Notes: generated by a model from the sequence alone, not told the origin. 64,000 nucleotides of DNA from Crotophaga sulcirostris (GCA_013397455.1 VYZB01000016.1:3985612-4049611); one strand, 5' to 3'. Counted from the first letter of the stretch, positions 1-12,027 are shown. Numbers and translations: made by a program.

Positions 1-3000
1 TTTAAACATATGATTTTTGTAACTATTTTGTGTATAGCCCACTTGCAGGAATATGGCTCACACCAGGTGTCAAGAGTAGTGTGAAATAATTTTTATGCCA
101 CCTTTCCAAGGCAATAAATGTCATATAAGCATATACAAGTGCAGATATAGTACTTTTAGATGAACATTCTCAAACTGTATGTTAGAAATCTGTTTGACAG
201 ACTTACCCAAAGGATGACACTTTTTTCTGATCTTGCCAAAGCAGCAACTGTCTAAAAAGAAAATTTGCTCTGGTGGTTGTTTTTTTTTTTCCCCAAGGAT
301 TTATGATGTAAAGGGAAGGAGGAGAGGCTGCAATTAGGAGAAAAGAAAGGGTTTCTTTCTACTGAGAAAAAAGAGAAATCTCTGACCAAAATGATACAGT
401 GAGTTTTCAGTCATCTACCCTACAATAAAAAAGACAAAATAGAAGATGAAGGACAGCAGCAGCTGAACCCAGAGTCCCAGCCACATAGTTTCTGTCATGA
501 TCACTATAATGCTTATTCCAAGAAATATGTGAAATATTTTTTGTGGGAATCACACGGATATTGATTTTTTTGTATGCGTCTGCCTTTATTTTTAAAATAT
601 CTTTCTAAAGATGTAATTTCAGAAAAGTACCTTGAACTTTTTTTTTTTTATGATAATCAGAATACAAGTTAAACTTTTCTAGAGGTATGAGAGTCCAGCT
701 TTATCATTAAGGAGAACAGAGTGTTTTTTCCTAGAGCTTGTTCTCTTATACTGATAGGATTTCTCTGCTGGTGGTCTTTACTAACTCTAAGACATTCACA
801 ATAGGGTAGTTTTTTCATGAAAGCCAATTCTCTTTGTCAGACCTTGATACAAACCTATTTTACTCTAAATGGATCATTTCGAACAGCCTACAGACACCTT
901 GTTTGTCATGAGATGTCTTGAATCTCATGAATTTACATACCAAATTCACCGCTTTTTCTTTCCAGTTACTTTTTTAATGTCACTTTCATTTGCAGTAAAT
1001 ATCTTCCTTTTTCTTTCTGACAAAAGTGTAAAATTTTAATTAAAAGAAAAAAAAAATCCAGCAATCCAGAGGGATTTAGAGCTGTAGACCCAAGTATTAA
1101 ATGTAAATCAAAACTTAGTCACTTGGAAGCTGCTTATTATGAAGATTAGACACTGAGTCTCCAGTTTAGAGCATTAGCTGTGCAAGCAACTGCTTCTTTG
1201 CCTTCTTCTCCGGATGAAAGCCAGTGAGTAGCAGCTGCTGATAGAGTTTATTGAAAAAAATGGGAAAGTGATACGAAAAATTTAGGGGAAAAAGGTGCCA
1301 CGACTATGCATGTTTCAGGATCCTTAATAGTTTTCCTCTTTAGGGTCCTACAGTATGATGATGCTCTGAACTGAGTCTCACAAGATGCAAATTCATACGG
1401 ACTGCAGTTTAAAGAGAGATACAAGGCTCAGATTATAGTTGGATTTTTCCTTCTTCAGTGAAGGGTTTAAACTTTTTCCTAAAATACCATTGCTTTCTCT
1501 TCTAAAATTAGATAAAATGACCTTAAACCATCTGAGCATTATTTGGGTTTTTTTTCGCTTCATCTCACTACTGTTATTCATATAGCAGTTCTTCTGAAAC
1601 AAATAGGATTAACCTGGGGGAGGGGGGCAGGGTATTTCTTTCAAAAGGCTCATTGATACATCATCTAATGTCCCAGAACTTTTGTGAAAATGTCTTTCTC
1701 CTCATCACTTAGCTGTACTATAAGATAAGGAAAGCATGTATGCTTTGTGTTTCCAAGAACTGTGTTAATCATTCAAAGCATATGTGCCCTTTTTCTCTGC
1801 TGGCTGACAGTACTGTCTGCATTGAACACAGGAATGTACTAGTAACTAAACTATCTAAGTACTATGAAAAGCATCATGATCAATATTTATGTCTTCGGTA
1901 ATTCTGATTTTGGAGAGTAAGATATTCAATTTGTATAATAGCTAAAATTGTGTTTTATTTATGACAGAAATTAGTGTAGAGTAGCATGATTCTAAGCAGG
2001 GCATTGTACCGTTACACAGCAAAATTCTAGGTATTGTTATACAAATATTTTTTTTTCATTTTTTACCTTGCCTGATACCGCATTGAGCTCTCTGGGAAAT
2101 TTATCAAAGAGCAGAGGAATGTTACTTGTTTCAATATATTCATCTACAGCACTCAAAATCATAGTACAAACATACACTGATTGGTTTTGTGTTGCTTCTT
2201 AGGAAAAAAACCAACACATATTATCCACTTCAATAAAAGTATTATAATTCAACTATTTTTTGAAAGGAGTATATTTTTGGTATAATTCTTGCCCTACCCA
2301 TTTCATCTACTTCCTTAGAATTTCTACTTGTACTTTAAGTGAAATGCTGACCTTAAACTGCAAAATCCTTAATACGCTCTTAAAAGGGTTTATAAAAAAT
2401 AGTTAGGCTTTACTGGTGTGAATGAAAAGCAAAAAAGTTTATTGTTCTCAGATTTTAACACTGAATCTGTGAGCTCATCATGGCCTTAGTCTGTTCTCAT
2501 TTAAATCAGCATCAGCATGAAAAATGGCTCATATGAATGTTTACTTGTGAGAAAAAAATAGTCAATGTAGTGTACTATTTAAATGCTTAAGAACTGCAAG
2601 ATGTTCTGCATGTAAATAAATTTGGGCACATGTTTTTTCTCATGGGAACACATTATACTACTAATCTTGTTTTTATCAGGTACTATTCTTAAGACTTTTA
2701 TTTCTAGACAAGAATTTGCTGTTTTGTTAATACATTTCCAGCAGGAACTGGAAAGCTAAAATATAAATATTTTACTTGATTAACTCTGTTCTGTAAAACA
2801 GACATGAGAATGTATGTTGCTGTTATAAATTATACCTTATCTGACAAAAATGTTTCTCTTAGACAGCGTATGAAATTCATAGTTTAATATCCTGCTTTTT
2901 TTGTAAGGTCATAATGAAAACTGGTTCCAAAACAATGCATTGATACTGTGCAGTTCCGGCTTCTAGGTAGAAATTCTGTTCATGCACGTTTGTAATGCAC

Positions 3001-3290
3001 ATGCAGACAACAGTATTTCTTTAAAGTACACCTAGCATTTCAGAACAAGTAGTTGCAACATTAATTAACTATTTATGATGGGATGTCTTAATAGGGCACT
3101 TAGGCTAATACTATTCCAATAGCTGAATTAGTATTTGACTGAAAAGGTGTTCGTTCCCTTTTAATAACAGTCACTGGTCATCATTAATGTTGATAAATAG
3201 CTGAAATTATTATATTGGTGATGAGAAGAAAGTTTCAGCAATTAGGACAGGCCTTGGAACAGTATTCGAGATATCGTGTTTTCCCTCTCC
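1..3290. other. AT-rich non-coding stretch, no gene seen
   Basis: AT-rich DNA with many short A and T runs. The only long open frame (minus strand, 1393-1602) encodes a low-complexity 69-residue peptide with no recognisable domain, and I treat it as chance. I see no CR1 tail, tRNA-like box or CpG cluster. It lies upstream of the CpG island if the gene reads on the + strand. Confidence 0.6.
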
Positions 3291-3294
3291 CATG

Positions 3295-3435
3295 GTACTA
3301 CTTCTGTGTTCTTGACAAGTTAGCTTTGTGTCTCCATTTGACAGATTAAAAATGGGCATAATAAAGTTTTCTACTTTGGCATGATGGTTTTCAGAGAAGA
3401 TAATAGTAAGGACTGAATCGTTATGTGCTGGAAGG
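3295..3435 (+). repeat. MIR-like ancient SINE remnant (tentative)
   Basis: The stretch has the order of elements typical of the MIR/CORE-SINE 3' half: a 'cttgacaagtta' block, then 'tgtctccatttgacagatta', then 'aaaatgggcataataaag', then a diverged 'aaggactgaatcgttatgtgctgg' tail. In MIR consensus sequences these correspond to the 'gggcaagtcactta', 'cctcagtttcc..atctgtaaaatggggataat' and 'aggattaaatgagttaat' parts. The match is from memory and strongly diverged, so the family is uncertain; chance similarity in AT-rich DNA is possible. Confidence 0.4.
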
Positions 3436-6229
3436 AGCAGAGCTACTTGTACCTGGGACCGTCTAATCTACTGACTACCCAGAGTCATCTCCAGTGTAAC
3501 CTCTTAAGTCCTTTCCAGGCGTCAGCATGAAGTGATGGAATTACCGATGTGTCAGTTCCCCATGATAATACTTACGTTTAACAGAGAGTGAGTATGGCTG
3601 TTAACTACTGCCTTTAAATTCCTGAAAATGTGACACAAATTTAAATGCAAATATAAAAAATAATCATCATGACTAAGCTGCGATAGCCCTCCCTCCTCAA
3701 CCAAATGGAAACCGATCAGTTTGAAAGCTGAAACAAAGCCCTGCCTCCAGAAACTAACCACATTCACAGTGTTCCCCTGTTTTCCTGCCCTCTGGAAAAA
3801 TATGAACTATGCAGCATGCTATGAAGGCCATAAAATTTGAGCTCTTCTGGATCAGGGAAGAGAAATCAGTTCCAAAAGCTTTGAGTTCCCACAAAGAATA
3901 TCCTGTTTGCAGTTCCTCACCCTTTTATATCAGCAAGGCCCCACTTCAGTTGTTTTCATGGATCTAAACTGTGGCAATATGACAGAGAGAGAAGAGAAAT
4001 TCTTTCACATACGTCAAGGCCAACTGTGCGGTACCTTTCAGTCTTTAAAAAAAAAAAGGTAAGTTTTCAGATGACCCTGCCAGTGACCTGAAAAAGGGCA
4101 CCGTGACTTGAGTTCAGCAGGGGATGAGTCTGTGTTGCCCATGAAATGTAGCTTCCAGTAAGGAGAGTAAAAGTAGCTACCATAGTGATAAATGTACCTG
4201 CAGATAGCTGCATGGATTAACATAGCTCTAATTTATTCCACATTAAGAAAAAGGACTATAATGAGTTATTAATAAAGAGAGACCAAAAATGGGTTCAAAT
4301 TCAATTGTTAATGCTCTGCATAATTTACTGTAATAATCCCTCTGACCAAATAATTAAAAAAAAAATTGCTTCTATCTTTTCCTATGAATTAAACATTTAT
4401 GCTGTTCTTTCCCCCCACCTACTCCCTACCCCAAGGTTTTGTTTGATCTTCCTACTGTTTGGGCATAACCAATGTTGGCATAAACTGTGGTATCTGTGCT
4501 GGAGTTTGCTTCACCCCCATTTGTCTACTCCATGTAAATATTTTCCTAAGCAAGCATCTATGTTTTAGATGTCTTTAGTGTCACACCTAATAGATTTCAT
4601 AAATCATTGTGCTGGCATTAATGGGACAGTGGAATCTCAGCACAGGGGGCATCAAAGCAAAGGAAAATTCCGTTGTAGCTGGCTGAAAATGGAGAGAAGA
4701 GGATCCACTGTAGTGTCATCCAGGTCTGTGCCAGGATGGAGAGATCAAGAGATAGCTGGATAAAAGAATGTCAGCACTGGCGTAATTAACAGAGGCAGAA
4801 TCTTTCTTGATAGGCTGCAGTCCTGAGCTAGTGAATGTACAGTGGTACATATTTTTAGATAAATGGTACAGAATACAGAGGTAGATAATGACAAGGTAGC
4901 TTTATTTTGGAAAAAGAAACTGGCTAACTCCCTCTTGCTTTCCATAGCATCTGACTCTTGGAGGACCCGATGTCCTGGTTCCTGCACAAGCCCGTGGGAG
5001 CCTTCTGTAGAGGGGGTACAATTACAGGTGCCCTCTGAGGGCTCAAGAGTACAGCATAAGCTGGCTCCAAGCATCCAGTTCTAATTCCTCTTTCTTTCAA
5101 TATCTGTAAGGTTATATGCCTCAATTAATTACCTGTTTATTAGGTTTTTCAGTGGCAGAAAGCGCTTATCCATAGATACTCCATTCGAGCAGTTTGGAAA
5201 GTAGTAGTTGCATGATCTAATACCCCATTTATTACAACTAGACCTCTTGGAAGAGATGCAGAGAATATGAGTGTTACCATGGCATTGCTTGAGACTTGAT
5301 TCCTTAACTGACTATTAGTTCATTATTTCATCTCATTCCTCTTCTTGGCCAGTCTTGCAGCTATCACAGATGTGAGGGTTGGTCCACAGTTTGAACTGGA
5401 AGAAGTTTCCAGTTTTCAGCAACACCACTCCACCTCGAAAGGTGGGGCAAAGTATAAGTCAACGGTGACTGTGTTACAGATTTCTCCTTGGTACAAAGTC
5501 AAAGTACACATAGTCTGTTGCATATCTGACTTAAAGAGCTTCAGTTCAAGATGTAGTACTAGTGATATTATTGGGGGATTTTTTTCAGTATTTTTCCCCT
5601 TTGCCAGCCAACACTGCCCTCATCAGGACCTGGGTACTTAACTCATTATTTTACCCCATTTCACAGAGTTCTACCATTTCAGTCTATATAGCTTTTGTTT
5701 CTCTAGGAGGTTGCAAATGAGCACTAATTGTGTGATCTTTCTGAATGTTATTAAATTTCTAATGAATAATACATCTAAAACGTGCTTTTATTGCAGCCTT
5801 CTACATAACAGTGTTGAATCATATTCTGAAATGGCATTATCTTCCCTGGAAGTATTCTGTAGTCATTAACAGTATCTCAATCTGATTTTTGGCAAAATGT
5901 GGCTTCCAGGTAGTTCTGTGATAACGTGGCCTGTGTCAACAGCGGGTCTTGTAACAGGGTGAGGAGAGATAAGGCTAGTCAGCCTTAGCCAAGACCCAAG
6001 GTGAGAAAAACCCCTTGATAGGAGTTTTGTAAGAATTTCTAGGTATCATCGTACTTTCTAAGCCAACTTAGAAGATTTTTTGTGTAGCGATGTCAAGAAT
6101 GAAGTTGGGGACATCATTCCCATGACGGGGTAATAAAAAAAAAAGATAAATAAATCTGATTAATTTCCTAAATATAGAGGCATTAAGTTTGATTACCAGC
6201 TGAAAAGGGGATTTTCTGTTTTGAATGAG
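3436..6229. other. Non-coding stretch upstream of the CpG island
   Basis: No convincing gene. Overlapping short open frames at 4745-5124 on both strands, and one at 5345-5641 (+), show no recognisable domain and no matching splice structure. A short inverted repeat at 5944-5997 is listed separately. CpG content rises only after about 6230. Confidence 0.55.
5944..5997. repeat. 54-bp inverted repeat with an internal hairpin
   Basis: Outer arms GGGTCTTG (5944-5951) and CAAGACCC (5990-5997) are perfectly complementary. Inside them AAGGCT (5971-5976) and AGCCTT (5981-5986) form a second stem with a 4-base loop. The left spacer is 19 bases and the right spacer 3 bases. No transposon family or known RNA is recognised. 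It lies about 0.3 kb before the CpG island. Confidence 0.5.
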
Positions 6230-6715
6230 CGCGTTTATATCGGCATGTTTTGTAGCTATTTAGTTGTTGTGGCTCGCTACAGTATTTCAGCAGTGAACGG
6301 TGAGTGCTGCGAACGCTGCGTTTCTGTTATTCGATAGCTTTCCCTGACAGCTGCGGTGCGGAGGGTGCTGCTCCTGATTCCCTGTCCTGTCAGATTGGGC
6401 TCCAGCTCCAAAGGCTCCTCGGTTATAAATTGCCTCAGTGGGGTGTTTTGCGGTAGGCTGAGATTATTTTATTGGTGCCCATATGGGCACACGTGAGGAA
6501 AACCCGTCTCCTACGGTGGTAAACGGGGATGGTGGTGGTGATAAATGGGGATGCTGGTGGCGGCATCTGATTCGGTTCCAGCCCAGGTGGTGAGAGCCGG
6601 GCAGGGGGTCTCCTCCTCCCGGGGACGCCGCTCTCGGCACCCTGACGGAGATTTAAGCGGGCGTATCCCAGCGCGAACCCACCTTCTGCGAAGCCCGGCT
6701 TTAACCTCATTTCCG

Positions 6716-6773
6716 CCAATGCGGTTCAGACTTTGGTGACAATTTGCGTGGGCAGGAGCGCTGCGGATAAAAG
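6716..6773 (+). promoter_or_regulatory. Candidate core promoter: CCAAT box plus TATA-like box
   Basis: CCAAT at 6716-6720 sits in the short inverted repeat CCGC-CAAT-GCGG. GATAAAAG at 6766-6773 follows 46 bases later. In vertebrate promoters CCAAT boxes commonly lie near -80 and TATA boxes near -30, so this spacing would put a start site near 6795-6805 on the + strand. CpG-island promoters often lack a functional TATA box, so GATAAAAG may be coincidental. Confidence 0.35.
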
Positions 6774-6968
6774 TTTGTGTCACGGGAGAAAGCTCTGCCT
6801 GGCGATAAAATCCCGGCAAGCCCCACGGCTTCGCTCTCCGCAGCAAGGATCCCTCGGCCTTTCCCCGGAGCTCCCGACCCGCGGCTGTAAGCGCTGTTTC
6901 GCGGCGCCGAAGGGGTTACGCGGCGCCAGGCCCGGCCCCCGCGGAGCCAACCCCGCCGCCTCAGCCTG

Positions 6969-7152
6969 NNNNNNNNNNNNNNNNNNNNNNNNNNNNNNNN
7001 NNNNNNNNNNNNNNNNNNNNNNNNNNNNNNNNNNNNNNNNNNNNNNNNNNNNNNNNNNNNNNNNNNNNNNNNNNNNNNNNNNNNNNNNNNNNNNNNNNNN
7101 NNNNNNNNNNNNNNNNNNNNNNNNNNNNNNNNNNNNNNNNNNNNNNNNNNNN
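6969..7152. other. Assembly gap (184 N)
   Basis: Run of N in the most GC-rich part of the CpG island. GC-rich first exons of birds are often lost in assemblies. Open frames that appear to run across the gap are artefacts of translating N. Confidence 0.98.
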
Positions 7153-7200
7153 GCCGCCGGGTAGCGAGGCTGGCGCTGGTAGTGCTGCTAAAGGCGAGAG
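7153..7200 (+). other. Possible 3' end of a first exon with splice donor at 7200/7201
   Basis: The sequence after the N gap ends AAGGCGAGAG, followed by GTAACA at 7201, a reasonable vertebrate donor (consensus MAG|GTRAGT). Its place in the second half of the CpG island, followed by a sharp drop in CpG density, fits an exon 1/intron 1 boundary. There is no ATG between 7153 and 7200, so coding content cannot be judged. A rival donor (ACG|GTGAGT) lies at 6299/6300. Confidence 0.3.
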
Positions 7201-7455
7201 GTAACAGCTTTTCTCCTCTTTTCGCGGCGCGCTGCTGAAGGAGCCCGACCCCGCGGTGGGCTGGGATGCGGTAGGGATCGGGTTGAGAAATCGGAGGTGT
7301 GAGAAATGAGAAGTTTTTGGCGTAATTTGCATTGGAGGTGTTTGCATCTCGCCTCTGAGCTCCCTCGCCCAACTCTGTTATGTTTGTGTAATGGGAAAAG
7401 TGTAAAGTGTGCTAATTATTGTGCTTCCTAGGGGCTCGATACCTGCTGTGCCGAT

Positions 7456-7475
7456 GGGGGGGGTTGGTGGGGGGG
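7456..7475 (+). promoter_or_regulatory. G-quadruplex-capable G tract
   Basis: A run of eight G (7456-7463), then TTGGT, then seven G (7469-7475) on the + strand. Splitting the two runs gives at least four G3 blocks with short loops. G-rich tracts just downstream of start sites are common in vertebrate first introns, which agrees with the proposed + strand direction. Confidence 0.5.
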
Positions 7476-10400
7476 ATGTGGCAGAGATTGTGCCCGTTCG
7501 AAAGTCTAGAAAGAAAAATGTAACTTTACAACAGTGCGGATTCTGCGAATAAAAGCGTGGGGAGGGAAAATCAACCTAGGTTCATTTCTAAAGGATTGAG
7601 AAATCCTTCACTTAGAGCTCGGTGTAATCTTTGACATTTGTCTGGGCACCTGAAGGAAACCCTAAAGCAGAGCCGTGGTGTGGGAGCGCAGGGCTGCTGC
7701 GGGCGGCCACATTTCTGCCTGCTCCTCCTTTAGAGTGCTGGCTCCTTCTTTCCTGTGTACATAATAAACGGTACGTATAGAATATACAGCTGTGTCACCA
7801 AGTCGTTCTGTGTTCTTAGAGCTTAATATTATCAAATTCATTGCCTCAGGATGGTGTAGTTGAAGATTTGATCCCTTTTCACTGAAGTGGAAATACTTTC
7901 AGTAATTGAAAGCAGATTCACGTCTGGAGTTGTACAAGCCAAGGTTTTCATTTTTAAAATAAACCTTTTGTTCCCCAGCTTTAAATGTTTCTGTGAACCA
8001 TCCGGAGGCCTCTTTTTTTTTTTTTTTAATTGCTAGCGTAGACTTTAAGAAAGGATTGGGGGGAAAAAAACTGAGAAAGGTATGTCAGCAATTAAATTTA
8101 CTTAACATTATAATGTCTGTATTTCAGTGCATGAGCATACCGTTGCAGCTTTTGTGCCCACTGCTTTTTAGTTTTCACGTGAATCTGAACTGCCCGGCTG
8201 TCTGTAAAAGTGTTTTGTTTTGTTAGTCCATCGTAGCTTATGTTCACCTGACTTAGTCCATTTGCCTTTTTTTTAACAGTTCATTAAAGAAAAAATGTAA
8301 TCTTTGAAGATTTGGGGGAATACTGATCTGCTCGAGTAAACAAACCTGACACTTTGCAGTGATAGCTCCCTTTTGTTAACTTTGTGCCTGTTTTCTGGCC
8401 GTTAATGTGGAAAGCTTTCAGAAGTCTCAGCCTTCGGATATTTCAGTTATGGGGAGAGAAACTTAGTATGTGAACTACCAGACCTTCAGACAAAGACTTG
8501 AGCTGCTCTGGATCTGTTACCAGCTTTGAAGGTAGCGAACAATGGAGAGAGAGGGAGGACGGGGAGCACCTTCTCTCCTAAGCTTTCTAATCTGCAGAAT
8601 AAATTCACTAAAAATGTGTGGGAAAGTTATTGAAGATGGCAGGAGTCCCTTATCCTTTAGAAAGTGCTTAATTTAATTGCTTAATAGATACAAGAATCCG
8701 ATTGCCTGATGTTAAATACAGGCCATCATTAAGATAAGAATTTGTACATTTGCATAATGATACTAAATAGGCCAGGTTTATTTCCCTGAACTTCTCAGTG
8801 GTACGTATGTAGCCCATGTATTTCACTTTTCCCGCTTTTCTTTCAAAAGCTAAATCTTTTAATATATCTTCAATAAGTTCAGGTGAAAGTATTTGAGGAA
8901 AACCTAGGAATGAGAAGGTGTTCAAACTAGAACAGAAAATGTAGCCTACCTTTTTTTCATCTGTCAGATTGGAGCTCAAAATTGTCAGGCAGCTCAGTTA
9001 CTACAAATGATGTGTTACAAAATTTTTTGATTAATTGCTCCGCAACTCTATGTGGAGAATGGCCTCGTGTCACAGTAGAGGGTTTTTTTCTTTCAAGGAG
9101 TTATAAAAAGGCTACGTCATAATTTAGCAAGAAACCTACAACAGCGGAACCTGTACAAAAGCATTTAACGTTTAGATGCTTTTGGTTTGTCATTTTTACT
9201 TTCTAACCTTTCTGCAGTAGAATTGAGAACATGTGAAGTCTTACATTCTATGCAGAATGGGATACTTGGATTTTATTTCCATTTGAAGTAAAGCAGCTGA
9301 CAGGGTGGTTGTCTAAAAAAATTGATAATTGATGGTATAAAAAGATGTAAAATGTCATGTCAAGTATGTGTACATTTTAAAGGTCCAGAGCAGGAATGCT
9401 GCTAAACACCCGTTAGTGTATCATGTAAGCTGACCCAACCTAAGGAATTTGTCTTGAGCTGTATTCTTGTATTTCTGATGTGCATTTATGAAGATTTAAC
9501 ATGACTTACCAAATTAATGAAATGATCTGATAAGCAATTATGAGATCAAACTTTACAACTTCTTTTTCTCTAAGTTGTTCAACATCCCAGTTCACTTGTT
9601 GAACTAGACAAGGAAAACTAAAAGGTCACAATACATATAAGTTGTACAATGTAGGCATTTGAGCGGTGATATCAGAAAATAATACTGCACTATATTGTTT
9701 TCCAAATGAGAAAAGGCATCAACTTTCCTATTTTTTCTGCATGTCTACAAAGATGTTACTGCTGGTGCTTTCATTCTAACTATGACTATAGGCTTCATTC
9801 TGAGTGGATCTGAAAGATTTTCTTAAGTTATAGATTTATGCGTTTAAGAGTAGCAAGATGTTCAGTGATGTATAGAGAGATGATACTGTGGGCTGGTGAC
9901 CTCACTAGTGGTTTGAAGATGTATACATCTTTTAGATTTGAACTCTTGAAGATTTTTATACAAAATAAGGCATAGTGCTGAAAAGAAGTGACTGTACTAA
10001 TAAAATGCTTCTGTAGTTTTCCAACTGTACTTAAGCTTTTTAAACGTTAGGGACAGATGGAAAAAATGGCACTTGTGTTCCTTTAGAAAGCTTCACCCAT
10101 GATAAACTCTGAACAGAGTAGGAAGGTGGCTGAAATGTTCTGAATGAATGGAACATAATCGTTACCCTTTTTTTTTGCCTAAAACTGAAAGGCTTGAAAG
10201 TGCAATTATACAGGAAAACTTCACAATTCACTAGAGGTAACAACTAGGTGTTTAGTCTTCTTTTCAGACTGACTAGGGAAACCATTTATCCAAACTTGAA
10301 ATGGAAATAACTGTTTTGTATAAACTGCGACCGAGTAGATGGTTTATTAAGCAAGTCCTTTAAATGTAAGAAAGTGGTGGAGTTCTCATACCTGGAGACA

Positions 10401-11676
10401 GTGTATCATTCTAGAGGGATCTACATGGGAAACAAAACAGAGGTTTGCAAGTTTGAGACCTAGCTCAGAGTGGAAGGTTTCTCTGTTACATACAGCAGAA
10501 AGGATCTTGCACAGCAATAGTATATGAATCATAGCAAATTTTGGGTATTTGATGTAGTAATTGTTGATGGTAGAAGCACTGATTTTTGTACTGGGTAGCA
10601 GAAGATATCTTTACAGGAGGTTTAAACTCTGGTGTATTCAGAATTGAGTCTGAATTAAGAAGTGTTACAGCAAAAGATTTAGCCAAATACCTGAATGCTT
10701 TGAAATTTGGACAAACTACAACTACAATTGAAAGTAATGGTGGCCTGACAAAATGGCAAAGGTAGATATTGCTGTCATTTTTTAACATCTGCGTTATGGT
10801 AAAGCTTTGCTTAAATATGTGGAGCAGATTTTGTGCTTACTGTATCTTCTGTGGCAAAGGAACAGAGATTTTTGCAGTAGTAGTATGCTCACATATCTAG
10901 TAACACATCAACAGTCAGTTAAATGTTTTTATCTTTCTGATACAACTTGATGTTCTGCCTCTTTTTTGCTCTTGCAGAGGGTTCAGACCTATACAACAGT
11001 ATTTCTAAGATGCTTAAAAAACCCAGATTTTTTTTTTAAAAGATTAATCTAAAATAAGATCTCTTGCATGTAACTACAAAAAAGAACATCCAACTGCTTT
11101 GTCTGCTTTTTTATTCTTTTTTATCCTGTCTCAGTTGTTGATAGTCAAAGTCCTTTTGACGTTGGGTTTTTTTCTTGGTATGATGAAGAATTAGTTTCCT
11201 GGAGAATGCTTTAGGAGGCAAGAATATATGTGAATAAAAATTAAGGAAGAAAGTAACTGCTATTATAGAATGGTATTATTTGTTCATTTTTCATCATTGT
11301 ATAAATCATGAGAAAGCATTACCTTAAGCTTCTGAATTGTTGTAACTGCCAAACTAAATTTTAAGCTACTTTAATTTGTATTGCTAGTATAGTTGCTGCC
11401 CACACATGAAGGAAAAAAATGAACGGAAATGCTTTTATTGAGCAGCTCTTGGTTTCATTATATAGACTTGCTTTTTCATAAAACATAATCGTACCCATAT
11501 ATGAAATATAACCAGTTCCAAATCTGCAGAAACTTCAGAGTTGTTAATTTTTGCAGAACGTTTTTCCTCTTAGTCAGAAACTGCGTTAAAGAAAAGACTA
11601 TTGTCCAGGGAGTTGTAAAAGTAGTCTGAAAAGTCTTTTATGCTCTTTCTTTTAAATAAAACAGAATTGCCTTATG
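7476..11676. other. Intron-like non-coding stretch
   Basis: No recognisable exon, RNA gene or repeat family. The 103-codon minus-strand frame at 8668-8979 has no domain I recognise and no good exon boundaries. A run of 15 T occurs at 8013-8027. CpG density falls back to background after about 7700. Confidence 0.5.
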
Positions 11677-11696
11677 TAACAAAGTTAACTTTGTTA
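11677..11696. promoter_or_regulatory. 20-bp perfect palindrome with inverted AACAAAG motifs
   Basis: TAACAAAGTT and AACTTTGTTA are exact reverse complements with no spacer. Within it AACAAAG (11678-11684) and CTTTGTT (11689-11695) form an inverted pair four bases apart. AACAAAG matches the core bound by SOX and TCF/LEF HMG-box proteins, and inverted pairs with 3-5 base spacing are known for SoxE dimers. The centre is GTTAAC. Function is inferred from the motif only. Confidence 0.4.
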
Positions 11697-11985
11697 ACCT
11701 TTTATAATTATTTAACCATTATTTCATTTTACCCTCTGCTTAAACATTGTACATTAATACAATAGACACCTGGCTGTGCTCTTAAAAGTTTATTTGTCTT
11801 TCAATTCCTGTGATAGTAGGGGGCAGTATATCTCCTTAATTATCTTTGTTCAGGGAAATGTTGAAAGGCCAGGGTAGTTAAACAAGGCCATTTGGATTTG
11901 CAATAAGGTTGAAGTCAGATGCAAGGAAAGTGGTTAAATGCATTATCATGTTATTGAGCACATCATCAGTAAAGTGACCTTGATG

Positions 11986-12027
11986 GAGGTGGAAAAAGCC
12001 ATTTGGCTTTTTTATGACAGCCACCTC
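11986..12027. repeat. Bulged hairpin with 16 paired bases
   Basis: Arms GAGGTGG (11986-11992) plus AAAAAGCCA (11993-12001) pair with TGGCTTTTT (12004-12012) plus CCACCTC (12021-12027). The loop is two bases and an 8-base bulge (12013-12020) interrupts the right arm. The two-base DNA loop is too tight for an RNA hairpin without fraying, and the stem is short for a microRNA precursor. I see no flanking transposon ends. Confidence 0.45.

Larger units (their letters stand above)
6230..7440. promoter_or_regulatory. CpG island, probable gene promoter
   Basis: CpG is rare over most of the window but dense here, especially 6580-6968 and 7153-7260 (many CGG, GCGC and CCGCGG steps), and GC content rises sharply. 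Islands of this kind in vertebrates usually mark unmethylated promoters, often around a non-coding or short first exon. The island contains a perfect E-box CACGTG (6490-6495), a CCAAT box (6716-6720) and a TATA-like GATAAAAG (6766-6773). The core is interrupted by an assembly gap, so the first exon may be partly missing. Direction is unproven; the spacing of CCAAT and TATA-like boxes and a donor-like site at 7200 favour + strand transcription. I cannot name the gene. Confidence 0.7.

Noticed and set aside
5645..5680. ACCCCATTTCACAGAG resembling reversed MIR
   Set aside because: Only a short match, with no continuation into the GAGGAAACTGAGG segment.
6435..7372. Open frames of 94-221 codons across the CpG island on both strands
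   Set aside because: GC-rich DNA is poor in stop codons, the frames overlap on both strands, and the longest ones owe their length to translated N.
8668..8979. 103-codon minus-strand open frame with a mixed, protein-like composition
   Set aside because: No recognisable domain, no splice sites in suitable positions and no codon-use contrast with the flanks; length is within chance for AT-rich intron DNA of this size.
11813..11826. AGTAGGGGGCAG resembling a CTCF core
   Set aside because: Only the second half of the consensus fits; the CC at the start is missing. Too weak to call.
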